Positions 46,837 through 55,775 of a stretch of DNA of 64,000 nucleotides are shown here, piece by piece. Every line of letters begins with the position of its first letter. Positions within the stretch are counted from its first letter, which is position 1. The stretch is from contig NC_015957.1 in NCBI RefSeq assembly GCF_000147815.2, positions 8,928,001 through 8,992,000 of the forward strand. Direction: 5' to 3'. The notes beneath the pieces are model-generated. The model worked only from the letters and a program-made list of their open reading frames with translations, had not been told where the DNA came from and ran no database searches. The stretch comes from Streptomyces violaceusniger Tu 4113. GTDB lineage: Bacteria; Actinomycetota; Actinomycetes; Streptomycetales; Streptomycetaceae. The translations under genes were made by a program, and so were the position numbers.

Positions 46837-47772
46837 ATGAGCCATCAGCAGCCGCCGCCGCAGCCCGGCCCCTATGGGGGCCAGCCAGGGGCGTACGGCG
46901 CCGGCCGGCCGCCGGTGCCCAATCCGTATGCGCAGACACCGGGCTACGGCCAGCAGCCGCAGGGCGGCTACGGTCAGCCGGGCCCCTACGGCGGGACCGG
47001 CGGCTATGGACATCCTCAGCCCGCGAACCCTTACGGGCAGCCGCCCCAGCCTCCCCAGCCGGGCCCCGTGCCCCAGCAGGGCCCGGGCTACTACGGCGGG
47101 CCGCAGGCGCCGCCGCCCCAGGGACCGGCGGCCGGTGGCCGCGGTAAGGGCCGCAAGGTGGCTCTCGCGGTCGGCGCGGTGGTGGTCGTGGGGGCACTGG
47201 GGGCGGGGGCGTTCATGCTGTTCGGCGGCGGCAGCGGCGGCCCGTACAAGCTGACCACGCCCAAGACCGTGGCCGCGGACTACGAGCGCCAGGGCTCGGG
47301 CACGGACGACAGCGATCTGTCCGCGGCGGGCAGGAAGGACCTCCAGCAGGTGCCGGTCGTCAAGGACCCGCATCTGGTGGCGGCCGATTACCAGACCTCC
47401 GGCAAGGAGATGCTGAAGTTCACCGGCGTCTGGGGCGAGGTGACCGACCCGGCGCGGGGCGCGGACCTCGCACTGGCGGTCATCGTCAAGACGCTGCAGG
47501 ACAACGGCACCGCGCAGGCCAAGGGCAGCCCCCAGACGTTCTCCCCGGACGGCTTCGACGGGGACGTCCTGAAGTGCCAGTCCATGAAGTTCACGTCGGA
47601 TCAGGGATCCATGGAGGCCCCCGCGTGCGTCTGGGGCGACAAGGACACCCTGGGCGTCACAGTCATGGCCGACCCGGCGGCCGCGGTTCTCGGCGGTGGT
47701 ATGTCCCTTGAGGACGCCGCCGGTCTCACGGCCAAGGTACGCAAGGACGCGCGCGTCGAGATCGGCGGCTAG
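46837..47772 (+). CDS. Membrane protein with Pro/Gly/Tyr/Gln-rich tail, tandem paralogue 1 of 3
   Basis: A 311-residue protein. A low-complexity cytoplasmic tail (about 1-100) with repeated PGPYGG/QPGPYG units leads to one helix ([20 protein letters not shown], about 108-127), then an outside domain of about 180 residues starting YKLTTPKTVAADYERQGSG. The domain has GVWGEVTDPARG, a cysteine in VLKCQSMKF, ACVWGDKD and the end ARVEIGG. It is co-directional with two similar genes. The domain has no name I recognise. An AAGGAGA site precedes the ATG. Confidence 0.85.
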   Translation: MSHQQPPPQPGPYGGQPGAYGAGRPPVPNPYAQTPGYGQQPQGGYGQPGPYGGTGGYGHPQPANPYGQPPQPPQPGPVPQQGPGYYGGPQAPPPQGPAAGGRGKGRKVALAVGAVVVVGALGAGAFMLFGGGSGGPYKLTTPKTVAADYERQGSGTDDSDLSAAGRKDLQQVPVVKDPHLVAADYQTSGKEMLKFTGVWGEVTDPARGADLALAVIVKTLQDNGTAQAKGSPQTFSPDGFDGDVLKCQSMKFTSDQGSMEAPACVWGDKDTLGVTVMADPAAAVLGGGMSLEDAAGLTAKVRKDARVEIGG

Positions 47773-47825
47773 CCCGCGACCGGCGAACAGCGACACAACA
47801 GCGGTTTCACCAACGAGGGATACAG

Positions 47826-48824
47826 ATGAGCTACAACCAGCCGGGCCCCTATGGCCAGCAGCCCCAACAGCCGGGTCCCTACGGACAGGGTGGTGCGGCC
47901 GGCCAGCCCGGCTACGGCTACCCGCAGCAGCCGGGTCCCTACGGACAGCCGCCGCAGCCGCCCCAGCAGGGTTACGGCTACCCCGGGCAGCCGCAGGGCC
48001 AGCCGGGCCCCTACGGACAGCCCCCGAACCCGTACGGCCAGCAGCAGCCGTACGGCCAGCCGGGCATGCCGGGCCCGTACCAGCCGGACCCGGGCCAGGG
48101 CGGCGGCAAGAAGAAGGGCCTGTGGCTCGCGATCGGCGCGGTGGTCGTGGTGGCCGCGATCGTCGGCGGCGTCCTGGTGATCCAGGACGGGGACGACAAC
48201 GGCAGCGGTGGCGGCGGTGGCGGCGGTAAGGTCGCCGACGACGGCAAGCGGTACAAGCTCACCACCCCCCAGACGGTGGCCGGCGACTACACCAAGGAGT
48301 CCTCCGGCTCCGGCGGCGGGCTCACCTCCTCGGACGCGGACGACTTCGAGAAGTTCGGCGTCACCAACCCCGAGCCCGTGAGCGCGGAGTACAAGTCCGG
48401 CGAGGGCATGAGCGTGAAGAAGCTCCAGCTCAACGGGGTCTGGGGCGAGGTGAAGGACCCGGAGTCGGTCGTCGACGGCGCCTTCGCGAAGATCGCTCAG
48501 GAGGCCGAGAAGGACTCCTCGACCAGCAGCGGGATGAAGGCCGAGCTCGTGGGCAGCCCGGAGTCGGTGTCGCCCAGCGGATTCGAGAACGCCGTGATGA
48601 AATGCCAGAACACCAAGTTCACCCCGGGCGAGGGCTCCAGCTCCAGCGGCATACCCAGCAAGGGGTTCACGATCCCGATCTGCATGTGGGGGGACAACAG
48701 CACGGTGGGCTATGTGGTCGTCTCCGACGCGGCCGCGGCGCTGTCCGGCAACGGCATGTCGCTCGACGACGCCGGTGAGGTCACCGCGAAGGTCCGCAAC
48801 GACGCGCGCGTGGAGATCAAGTAG
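47826..48824 (+). CDS. Membrane protein with Pro/Gly/Tyr/Gln-rich tail, tandem paralogue 2 of 3
   Basis: A 332-residue protein with the same architecture as its neighbours: a tail of repeated QPGPYGQ units (about 1-95), one helix (LWLAIGAVVVVAAIVGGVLV) and an outside domain starting KRYKLTTPQTVAGDYTKESS, with LNGVWGEVKDPESV, AVMKCQNTKF, PICMWGDNSTVGYVVV and the end ARVEIK. It is closest to paralogue 1. Two cysteines at matching places (MKCQ, ICMW) may form a disulfide. The gap to paralogue 1 is 53 bp. Function is unknown. Confidence 0.85.
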   Translation: MSYNQPGPYGQQPQQPGPYGQGGAAGQPGYGYPQQPGPYGQPPQPPQQGYGYPGQPQGQPGPYGQPPNPYGQQQPYGQPGMPGPYQPDPGQGGGKKKGLWLAIGAVVVVAAIVGGVLVIQDGDDNGSGGGGGGGKVADDGKRYKLTTPQTVAGDYTKESSGSGGGLTSSDADDFEKFGVTNPEPVSAEYKSGEGMSVKKLQLNGVWGEVKDPESVVDGAFAKIAQEAEKDSSTSSGMKAELVGSPESVSPSGFENAVMKCQNTKFTPGEGSSSSGIPSKGFTIPICMWGDNSTVGYVVVSDAAAALSGNGMSLDDAGEVTAKVRNDARVEIK

Positions 48825-48885
48825 CCGAGCGCGCCGCCCAGTTCACAGGCCGCCACAGCCGATCCGGAGGGGGACCCCCACAGCC

Positions 48886-49728
48886 ATGAGCCACAACCAG
48901 CCACCGCCACCGGGGCCCTACGGCGGCGGACCCAGCCCGTACGGGGGCGCTCAGCCCAATCCGTACAGCGGAGGGCAGCAGCAGCCCGCGGAGCCCAACC
49001 CGTACGCGCAGCCGCAGGGTTACGGCTATCCGCAAGCGCCGCTCCCGCAGGGCTACGGCTACCCGCAGCAGGCGGGTCCCTACGGCCAGCCGCCCTACCC
49101 CGCGCCGCCCGCGGCCGGCGGGGGCGGCAACCGCACCAAGATCATCGCGGTGACGGTGGCCGGGCTCGTGGTGGTGGGCGCGATCGTCACCGGCGCCGTG
49201 GTGCTGTCCGGCGGCGACGACGGCCCGAAGTCGATGAAGCTGGTCACCCCCAAGACGCTCGACGATGGCACGTACACGCTGGACAAGGGCACGGACGACC
49301 TCGACAACGAGGGCACCAGCGTGCAGGGCAGCATGCCCGAGGGCGCCACCTCGGTCCTGGCCCAGTACAAGCGGTCGGACGACGACAACTCGGGGCTCGC
49401 CTTCTCCGGGATGTACGGCGAGATCAGGGACCCCGAGGCGGTCCGGGACGAGATGTTCAAGGGCTTCGCGGGCGGCGACGGCTCCCCCACGGTGGAGGAG
49501 AAGCGCAAGCGGTTCCAGCCGGAGGGCGCCGACGGCCCCTCGGTGGAGTGCGAGGTGGTCAAGGTCTACGACCGGATCTACGCCCCGGCCTGTGTCTGGG
49601 CGGAGGAGACGGACGCGGCGATGGTGCTCGACGTCAACGCGGGGAACACCTCGGCGTCGGACGCCGACATGGAGTCCTTCGCCAAGGTGACCGCGGGCAT
49701 CTACCAGGACACCCGCAAGCCCGCCTGA
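48886..49728 (+). CDS. Membrane protein with Pro/Gly/Tyr/Gln-rich tail, tandem paralogue 3 of 3
   Basis: A 280-residue protein starting MSHNQPPPPGPYGGGPSPYG at ATG 48886 with GGAGG 16 bases before. It has a shorter tail, one helix (IIAVTVAGLVVVGAIVTGAV) and an outside domain with KLVTPKTLDDGTYTLDKGTD, MYGEIRDPEAVRDE, VECEVVKVYD and PACVWAEETDAAMVLDVN. It is more divergent than paralogues 1 and 2 but keeps the same block order and the same two cysteines. A strong terminator follows at 49763. Confidence 0.85.
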   Translation: MSHNQPPPPGPYGGGPSPYGGAQPNPYSGGQQQPAEPNPYAQPQGYGYPQAPLPQGYGYPQQAGPYGQPPYPAPPAAGGGGNRTKIIAVTVAGLVVVGAIVTGAVVLSGGDDGPKSMKLVTPKTLDDGTYTLDKGTDDLDNEGTSVQGSMPEGATSVLAQYKRSDDDNSGLAFSGMYGEIRDPEAVRDEMFKGFAGGDGSPTVEEKRKRFQPEGADGPSVECEVVKVYDRIYAPACVWAEETDAAMVLDVNAGNTSASDADMESFAKVTAGIYQDTRKPA

Positions 49729-49762
49729 ACCGCCCGTAAGACGCCCACAGGGCGCGTACGAC

Positions 49763-49798
49763 ACGAAGAGGGCCCCGGGAGACCGGGGCCCTCTTCGT
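49763..49798. terminator. Bidirectional terminator between the paralogue cluster and clpX
   Basis: A perfect 16-bp stem, ACGAAGAGGGCCCCGG (49763-49778) with its complement at 49783-49798, and a GAGA loop. It ends both the plus-strand paralogue operon and the minus-strand clpX. Confidence 0.88.
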
Positions 49799-49833
49799 AT
49801 GCCCTCTGCGGGGCGACTACGCGTGCGGGGCGC

Positions 49834-51120
49834 CTACGCGCTCTTCTCGTGCCGCTCGCCCGGCTCGGTGCCGCGGGTGCGGGGCACCAGCGTGGGATTC
49901 ACATTGGAGTGCACGACGTCCTCGGTGATGACGACGCGGGCCACGTCCTTGCGGGACGGCACCTCGTACATCGCCGACATCAGCACTTCCTCGATGATGG
50001 CGCGCAGGCCCCGGGCCCCGGTGCCGCGCAGGATCGCCTGGTCGGCGATGGCCTCCAGGGCCGGATGGTCGAAGTCCAGCTCCACACCGTCGAGTTCGAA
50101 CAGCCGCATGTACTGCTTCACCAGCGCGTTCCGCGGCTCGACGAGGATCTGCAGCAGCGCCTCGCGGTCGAGGTTGTGGACGGAGGTGATGACCGGGAGA
50201 CGGCCGATGAATTCCGGGATCATCCCGAACTTCACCAGGTCCTCGGGCATGACCTCCTGGAACTGGTCGCTCGCCTCGATCTCGCGCTTGGAGCGGATCG
50301 TGGCGCCGAACCCGATGCCCTTGGCACCCGCCCGCGACTCGATGATCTTCTCCAGACCGGCGAAGGCGCCGCCCACGATGAACAGCACATTCGTGGTGTC
50401 GATCTGGATGAACTCCTGGTGCGGATGTTTCCGGCCGCCCTGCGGCGGCACCGACGCCGTGGTCCCTTCCAGGATCTTCAGCAGCGCCTGCTGAACGCCC
50501 TCACCGGACACATCGCGGGTGATCGAGGGGTTCTCGCTCTTACGGGCCACCTTGTCGATCTCGTCGATGTAGATGATGCCCGTCTCGGCCTTCTTGACGT
50601 CGTAGTCAGCGGCCTGGATCAGCTTGAGGAGGATGTTCTCCACGTCCTCGCCGACATAGCCCGCCTCGGTGAGCGCGGTGGCGTCGGCGATGGCGAAGGG
50701 GACGTTGAGCATCCGGGCGAGGGTCTGTGCCAGCAGGGTCTTGCCGGAGCCGGTGGGGCCGAGCAGCAGAATGTTGGACTTCGCCAACTCGATGCCGTCG
50801 TCCCGGCTGTGGCCGCCGTTCTCGCCCGCCTGGACCCGCTTGTAGTGGTTGTAGACGGCGACCGAGAGGGCCTTCTTGGCGGCCTCCTGGCCGACCACAT
50901 AGCCCTCGAGGAATTCATAGATCTCGCGCGGCTTGGGGAGTTCCTCCCAGCGCACTTCGGAGGTCTCGGCGAGCTCCTCCTCGATGATCTCGTTGCAGAG
51001 ATCGATGCATTCATCGCAGATGTACACACCCGGGCCCGCGATGAGCTTCTTCACCTGCTTCTGGCTCTTCCCGCAGAACGAGCACTTGAGCAGGTCGCCG
51101 CCGTCACCGATGCGTGCCAC
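49834..51120 (-). CDS. clpX: ClpX, AAA+ unfoldase subunit of Clp protease
   Basis: Recognises and unfolds substrates for ClpP. Seen: 428 residues. The N-terminal zinc domain has C13-x2-C16 and C35-x2-C38 ([18 protein letters not shown]). The AAA+ domain follows with Walker A GPTGSGKT (about 120), Walker [10 protein letters not shown], sensor and IGF-loop region, and [18 protein letters not shown]. It is encoded downstream of clpP2 with about 180 bp between, which hold a hairpin. Confidence 0.98.
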   Translation of the reverse strand: MARIGDGGDLLKCSFCGKSQKQVKKLIAGPGVYICDECIDLCNEIIEEELAETSEVRWEELPKPREIYEFLEGYVVGQEAAKKALSVAVYNHYKRVQAGENGGHSRDDGIELAKSNILLLGPTGSGKTLLAQTLARMLNVPFAIADATALTEAGYVGEDVENILLKLIQAADYDVKKAETGIIYIDEIDKVARKSENPSITRDVSGEGVQQALLKILEGTTASVPPQGGRKHPHQEFIQIDTTNVLFIVGGAFAGLEKIIESRAGAKGIGFGATIRSKREIEASDQFQEVMPEDLVKFGMIPEFIGRLPVITSVHNLDREALLQILVEPRNALVKQYMRLFELDGVELDFDHPALEAIADQAILRGTGARGLRAIIEEVLMSAMYEVPSRKDVARVVITEDVVHSNVNPTLVPRTRGTEPGERHEKSA

Positions 51121-51258
51121 GAGGTGCTTCCCCTTCGCCTTGGATCCGCTTTGCTGCGCGGAACCGGGTGCTTGCGCTGCGCTTTCTGCTTCTTTTCCGG
51201 TGGGCCGGGGCCCCCAGCCCTCTACGACGGTACCTTGCCGGGCCCCCGGTTCGGGCCC

Positions 51259-51283
51259 CCCTTGGACCTACTCGGTCCAAGGG
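51259..51283 (-). terminator. Hairpin between clpP2 and clpX
   Basis: A 10-bp perfect stem, CCCTTGGACC (51259-51268) and GGTCCAAGGG (51274-51283), with loop TACTC, 20 bases beyond the clpP2 stop. It probably ends or attenuates the clpP1P2 transcript, which would leave clpX with its own promoter. Confidence 0.6.
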
Positions 51284-51302
51284 AGGTGTCGCCACCGAAG
51301 AT

Positions 51303-51974
51303 TCAGCCGAGACCGACCGACGTCTTGCGGGTGGAAACGATCTGGTCCACAAGACCGTACGCCAGGGACTCCTCGGCCGTGAGGATCTTGTCCCGCTCGA
51401 TATCGTCGCGGATCTTCTCGATGGGCGTGGTGGAGTGCTTGGCCAGCATCTCCTCGAGCTGCGAGCGCATCCGCAGGATCTCGTTGGCCGCGATCTCCAG
51501 GTCGGAGACCTGACCACGCCCGGTCTCACTGTACGGCTGGTGGATCAGGATCCGGGCATTGGGCAGGGCCATCCGCTTGCCCGGCGTACCGGCGGCGAGC
51601 AGCACGGCCGCGGCGGACGCCGCCTGGCCCATGCAGACCGTCTGGATGTCGGGCTTGACGAACTCCATCGTGTCGTAAATGGCGGTCAGCGCCGTGAACG
51701 AGCCGCCGGGAGAGTTGATGTAGACCGAAATGTCACGGTCCGGGTCCATCGACTCCAGGCACAGCAGCTGCGCCATGACGTCGTTGGCCGAGGCGTCGTC
51801 GATCTGGACGCCCAGGAAGATCACGCGCTCCTCGAAGAGCTTCGCGTACGGGTCGTACTCGCGGATGCCCTGGGAGGTGCGCTCGACGAAACGCGGAACG
51901 ACATAGCGGGATTCGGCCATCGGGCCGTTGTACAGGCCGCTGCCGGGGAAGTTGCTCATCTGGGTCTTCACCAT
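51303..51974 (-). CDS. clpP2: ClpP2 protease subunit
   Basis: Serine peptidase subunit of the Clp system. In actinobacteria two ClpPs form a mixed tetradecamer. Seen: 223 residues, with Ser120 in [10 protein letters not shown], His145 in ILIHQPY and Asp195 in IERDKILTA (full triad), plus NSPGGS. The ATG is at 51974; M6 or M19 are also possible starts. The first 25 residues are the propeptide seen in ClpP. It is 47 bases downstream of clpP1 on the same strand and forms one operon with it. Confidence 0.97.
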   Translation of the reverse strand: MVKTQMSNFPGSGLYNGPMAESRYVVPRFVERTSQGIREYDPYAKLFEERVIFLGVQIDDASANDVMAQLLCLESMDPDRDISVYINSPGGSFTALTAIYDTMEFVKPDIQTVCMGQAASAAAVLLAAGTPGKRMALPNARILIHQPYSETGRGQVSDLEIAANEILRMRSQLEEMLAKHSTTPIEKIRDDIERDKILTAEESLAYGLVDQIVSTRKTSVGLG

Positions 51975-52021
51975 CCTGTGGCGATCTGGGGGCTGGAGGT
52001 CGGCTAGCGGGACGGCGGGAC

Positions 52022-52636
52022 TCAGGCCCCGGTGCCGCCCCCGCCCGGAACGCTGGAGGCGGACGTCATGACGTCGTCGACCAGGCCGTACTCCTTGGCC
52101 TCCTGGGCGGAGAACCAGCGGTCGCGGTCGGAGTCACGGACGATCTGCTCAACCGTCTGGCCGGTGTGGAAGGAGGTCAGCTCGGCCATGCGCTTCTTGG
52201 TGTGCAGCAGCCGCTCGGCGTGGATCTTGATGTCCGAGGCGGAACCGGCCAGGCCCGCGGAGGGCTGGTGGATCAGGATCTCGGCATTGGGCAGCGCGAA
52301 ACGCTTGCCCGGTGTGCCCGCGCTCAGCAGGAACTGCCCCATCGAGGCGGCGAGGCCCATGGCGATGGTGACCACGTCGTTCTGGATGTACTGCATGGTG
52401 TCGTAAATCGCCATGCCGGCCGAGATCGAGCCGCCCGGAGAGTTGATGTAGAGGTAAATGTCCTTGTCCGGATCGGCGGCGAGCAGGAGCAGCTGAGCCG
52501 TGATCTTGTTGGCGATGTCGTCGTCGACCTGCTGGCCGAGGAAGATGATCCGCTCGCCGAGCAGCCGGTTGTAGACCTGGTCGCCGAGGCCACCGACGGT
52601 CGGCTCGCCGGCGGCGGAAGGCATCGTATTCGTCAC
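52022..52636 (-). CDS. clpP1: ClpP1 protease subunit
   Basis: Seen: 204 residues from GTG at 52636, with AGGTGG seven bases before it. The triad is Ser98 (GLAASMGQ), His123 (LIHQPSAG) and Asp172 (DSDRDRWFS). The N-terminal 20 residues ([20 protein letters not shown]) are a propeptide. In Streptomyces the clpP1P2 operon is essential for normal differentiation and is activated by ClgR. A matching operator lies about 170 bp upstream. Confidence 0.97.
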   Translation of the reverse strand: MTNTMPSAAGEPTVGGLGDQVYNRLLGERIIFLGQQVDDDIANKITAQLLLLAADPDKDIYLYINSPGGSISAGMAIYDTMQYIQNDVVTIAMGLAASMGQFLLSAGTPGKRFALPNAEILIHQPSAGLAGSASDIKIHAERLLHTKKRMAELTSFHTGQTVEQIVRDSDRDRWFSAQEAKEYGLVDDVMTSASSVPGGGGTGA

Positions 52637-52804
52637 GTATCCACCTGCTCGTCTCTGACGGCTGACTGGCCGTCTCAGCGTCTTCTTCTGGGGTGCGGGA
52701 GTGTGGCCGCCGGTGCGGCCCCGGCGGGCTTGCGAGACTCCCCTGCCCTCGTATCTACGGACCCTAACGCGCTGGTCGGCGGGCGCCATCCCGCATCAGG
52801 AACT

Positions 52805-52818
52805 GTTCGCTCTGAGCG
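52805..52818. promoter_or_regulatory. Putative ClgR operator upstream of clpP1
   Basis: GTTCGC TCTGA GCG fits the published ClgR motif GTTCGC-N5-GCG, as I recall it. It is about 170 bp before clpP1, the established target of ClgR in Streptomyces. No second copy is obvious nearby. Confidence 0.6.
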
Positions 52819-52850
52819 CATGTTCCGGAACCGGACCGGCATCGCGGAAC

Positions 52851-52892
52851 ACGAACGGGCCCGGACGCGTGCAGACGTTCGGGCCCGTTCGT
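52851..52892 (-). terminator. Terminator after tig
   Basis: A 13-bp stem, ACGAACGGGCCCG (52851-52863) with CGGGCCCGTTCGT (52880-52892), 24 bases beyond the tig stop. It separates tig from the clpP1 promoter region. Confidence 0.8.
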
Positions 52893-52915
52893 ACGGGCTG
52901 TGGAGCGGACCGGGA

Positions 52916-54358
52916 TCAGCTCTCGGCCTTGTCCTGCTTCTCCTGGGACTCCGCGGGCTCCTCGGCGGCCTCGGTCGCGGCCTCGGCCCCGGCGGGCGCC
53001 TCGACGGCCTCGGAGGTGGCCTCGACCGTCTCGCCGGTCTCGTCCTCCTCGTCGTCCAGGTCGACGGTCTCGCCCTTGTCGTCGACGACCTTGGCGGCCT
53101 CGACCACGACGGCCAGCGCCTTGCCGCGGGCGACCTCGCCGACGAGCATCGGCACCTGGCCGCCCTCGACGACGGCCTGGGCGAACTGGTCCGGGCTCAT
53201 GCCGGAGGACTGCGCACGGCGCATGAGGTGCTCGGTGAGCTCCTCCTGGCCGACGGAGAGCTGCTCCTTGTTGACCAGCTCGTCGAGGACGAACTGGGTC
53301 CGGATGCCCTTCTCGGCCTGCTCCTTGAGCTCGGCGTCGAACTCCTCGGCGGTCTTGTCCTGCATCTGCAGGTACGACTCGAGGTTCAGGCCCATCTGCC
53401 CGAGCTGGTGGTGCTCGAGGTTGTGCTTACGGGTGTTGATCTCTTCCTCGAGGAGCTTCTCGGGGATCGGCACCTCGACCAGCTCCAGCAGGGCGTCCAG
53501 CACCTTCTCCTGGGCCTGGGTGGCCTGCTCGAACTTCTTCGACCGCTCCAGGCGCTTACGGCTGTCCGCGCGCAGCTCCTCGAGGGTGTCGAACTCGCTG
53601 GCCAGCTGGGCGAAGTCGTCGTCGAGCTCGGGCAGCTCACGGGCCTTGACCTCGGACACCTTGACCGAGACCTCGGCCTCCTTGCCCTGGGCGGAGCCGC
53701 CCTTGAGCTCGGAGGCGAAGGTGGCCTCGCCACCCGCCTCCAGGCCGGTCACGGCCTCGTCGATGCCGTCCAGCAGCTCGCCCGAGCCGATGGTGTAGGT
53801 GACGCCGGTGGCGACACCGTCCTCCAGGACCTCGCCCTCGACCTTGGCCTCGAGGTCGATCACGACGATGTCGCCCTCGGCGGCGGCGCGCTCCACCGGG
53901 CTGGTGGTGGCGAACCGCTCGCGGAGCTGCTCGACGGACTTGTCGAGGTCCTCGTCCGAGACCTCGACGGCGTCGACGGTGACCTCGATACCGGAGTAGT
54001 CCGGGATCTCGATCGTCGGGCGGATGTCGACCTCGGCGGTGAAGGTCAGGAGCTCGTTGTCCTTGAGCTCGGTGATGTCCACCTCGGGCTGGCCGAGCGG
54101 GTTCAGCTCGCCCTCGTTCACCGCGTCGGTGTAGAACTTCGGGAGCGCCTCGTTGACGGCCTCTTCCAGGACGGCGCCACGACCGAACCGCTGGTCGATG
54201 ATGCGGGCCGGGATCTTGCCCTTACGGAACCCAGGCACCGTGACCTGCTGGTTGATCTTCTTGTACGCCGCGTCGAGGCTGGGCTTGAGCTCCTCGAAGG
54301 GCACCTCGACAGTGAGCCGAACCCGGGTCGGGTTCAGGTTCTCCACGGCGCTCTTCAC
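52916..54358 (-). CDS. tig: Trigger factor (ribosome-associated chaperone and PPIase)
   Basis: Binds ribosomal protein L23 and nascent chains. Seen: 480 residues. The ribosome-binding N-domain has [12 protein letters not shown] (about 44-55), an FKBP-like PPIase domain lies at about 150-235 ([20 protein letters not shown]), and the helical substrate-binding C-domain is at about 240-425. The end is a 50-residue acidic, repeated Glu/Ala/Thr tail found in actinomycete forms. It is the first gene before clpP1P2/clpX in reading order, a common proteostasis cluster. Confidence 0.97.
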   Translation of the reverse strand: MKSAVENLNPTRVRLTVEVPFEELKPSLDAAYKKINQQVTVPGFRKGKIPARIIDQRFGRGAVLEEAVNEALPKFYTDAVNEGELNPLGQPEVDITELKDNELLTFTAEVDIRPTIEIPDYSGIEVTVDAVEVSDEDLDKSVEQLRERFATTSPVERAAAEGDIVVIDLEAKVEGEVLEDGVATGVTYTIGSGELLDGIDEAVTGLEAGGEATFASELKGGSAQGKEAEVSVKVSEVKARELPELDDDFAQLASEFDTLEELRADSRKRLERSKKFEQATQAQEKVLDALLELVEVPIPEKLLEEEINTRKHNLEHHQLGQMGLNLESYLQMQDKTAEEFDAELKEQAEKGIRTQFVLDELVNKEQLSVGQEELTEHLMRRAQSSGMSPDQFAQAVVEGGQVPMLVGEVARGKALAVVVEAAKVVDDKGETVDLDDEEDETGETVEATSEAVEAPAGAEAATEAAEEPAESQEKQDKAES

Positions 54359-54517
54359 GGTTGGGTCTCCTTGGGGGCTGACGTGTGGTGTTCAGCTGCG
54401 GTGCGCTGTCGCGTCGCAGCGGATTCGCGTCCGGTTAAAAAAGACACAGACACGCAGCTTGCATAGTAACCGCAAGCATGTCGGGCCCCACAACGCGATC
54501 TTGACGCCTGTGGATGG

Positions 54518-54591
54518 TCGGGGTGGCCGGATTCGAACCGACGACCTTCCGCTCCCAAAGCGGACGCGCTACCAAGCTGCGCCACACCCCG
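54518..54591 (-). tRNA. tRNA-Pro (anticodon TGG)
   Basis: The 74-nt cloverleaf has acceptor CGGGGTG/CACCCCG with discriminator A, anticodon stem TCCGC/GCGGA around loop TTTGGGA (anticodon TGG, reads CCA) and T arm TTCGAAT. CCA is not encoded. Confidence 0.96.
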
Positions 54592-54769
54592 TCGGTGCGA
54601 CACGTAGGGTACATGCCCGCGGACCCCCCGGCTGCCGGTTATTCGACTGGTGGGCAAGGGTGTGCGGGGAACGGTGGAGAACCGCTACGATGCATCTCGT
54701 GCCGCGATCCGGGTGATCATGCCTGGGCGGGGGTGTCCGGGTGACCGTGCATCCGCGTACGCGGCGTGT

Positions 54770-54840
54770 GCGGGCGTAGCTCAATGGTAGAGCCCCAGTC
54801 TTCCAAACTGGCTACGCGGGTTCGATTCCCGTCGCCCGCT
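54770..54840 (+). tRNA. tRNA-Gly (anticodon TCC)
   Basis: The 71-nt cloverleaf has acceptor GCGGGCG/CGCCCGC with discriminator T, anticodon stem CCAGT/ACTGG around loop CTTCCAA (anticodon TCC, reads GGA) and T arm TTCGATT. CCA is encoded right after it (54841-54843), unlike the other tRNAs here. Confidence 0.96.
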
Positions 54841-54850
54841 CCACTGCTTT

Positions 54851-54884
54851 CGGCCCGGCCCGGGGAACCCCCGGAGCCGGGCCG
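54851..54884 (+). terminator. Terminator after tRNA-Gly
   Basis: CGGCCCGG (54851-54858) pairs with CCGGGCCG (54877-54884), with an inner CGGGG/CCCCG stem, then TTTGCG. It is 8 bases after the encoded CCA. Confidence 0.75.
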
Positions 54885-54905
54885 TTTGCGTATGCATACA
54901 CACCC

Positions 54906-54943
54906 AGGCATCCGCGCCCCCGTGACGCGGGGCGCGGATGCCT
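54906..54943 (-). terminator. Terminator after the small membrane gene
   Basis: A 15-bp perfect stem, AGGCATCCGCGCCCC (54906-54920) with GGGGCGCGGATGCCT (54929-54943). It is 23 bases beyond the stop of the 54967-55161 gene on the minus strand. Confidence 0.8.
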
Positions 54944-54966
54944 CAAGGGTTGAGCCAGGGCCGGCG

Positions 54967-55161
54967 TCAGGGGTTGACGTCGGCAATCGCCTGGGCGGCC
55001 GAGTCGAGGAACTTCTGGATGTCCGGCGCGACGTTGGACGAGGCGAGCAGGAACCCGAAGAGGATCGCGACGAGGGCAGGGCCCCACTTGACCCGGCCAT
55101 TCCGGATCATTATCACCAGGATGATGCCCACCAGCAGCACCAATGACAGGGAAATGGCCAC
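54967..55161 (-). CDS. Small membrane protein (64 aa), function unknown
   Basis: It starts MAISLSLVLLVGIILVIMIR, then NGRVKWGPALVAILFGFLLA, followed by a polar amphipathic end (SNVAPDIQKFLDSAAQAIAD). The two membrane helices have a basic loop between them. Such two-helix proteins are common in Streptomyces near this locus as I recall. It has its own terminator. No function can be inferred. Confidence 0.75.
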   Translation of the reverse strand: MAISLSLVLLVGIILVIMIRNGRVKWGPALVAILFGFLLASSNVAPDIQKFLDSAAQAIADVNP

Positions 55162-55775
55162 AACATCCCACCCTCAGTCGCACACGTCTCACAGGCCCCG
55201 GAAGCACGCGACCCCGCACACCCCCGCAGTCACCATCGTGCCATCAACTCCCCCCGCTCAGCAGCGGGATGGAGCGATATACGGTCACCTGTGCACACGC
55301 CACCCACCCCTTCGGTACCCGTCCGGAAACTACTCATTCAAAGGGGCGCGGGTGATGCTGCCCACAACTCGGCGGGGCGCCCGACTGGTTTATTCCGACC
55401 GCCCCGGATGATCTCGGGCGGGAATTCGGAATTCGTCCGGCGATCACTCGACAGGGTGACAAAACATCAATGAATCAGACATTCCGCCAGAGCCGCCTGC
55501 GGGGCATATGCCCCAATTAAGTAGGATGAAAGTGGTCAGAACGGACGGTCTGAGCCGAGATATCGAATGACCGCATCGCTTTGTCGACTCCCCACCGACT
55601 TCCCCGGGCCGGCTATCAGTCGCGAGCGAAGACCATGAACGGAAAGCAAACAGAACGAGGTTTTACGCAATACAGGTTTGAGCGCTATCGTGCCTTAGAT
55701 GTTTCACGCTGCCATGACTCCCCCACGCGCAGTGAGGTCCCGGGTGGTCTCCCCCAGTTCCTGGTGGGAGGGCCT
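55162..55775. other. Long AT-richer leader region before the acyltransferase gene
   Basis: About 610 bp without a convincing gene, visibly richer in A/T (ATTCA, TTTATT, AAAACATCAATGAA) than the rest. It holds a perfect palindrome GGGGCATATGCCCC (55501-55514) directly before AATTAAGTAGGAT, an imperfect palindrome TCAGAACGGACGGTCTGA (55536-55553), and a CTCCCCCAG/CTGGTGGGAG hairpin (about 55749-55770) next to the start. An ATG frame from 55581 runs into the gene but has unlike codon usage. Confidence 0.6.

Noticed and set aside
55581..55775. N-terminal extension of the acyltransferase from ATG 55581
   Set aside because: Codon third positions and composition differ from the gene, and a good ribosome site lies before the GTG at 55776.
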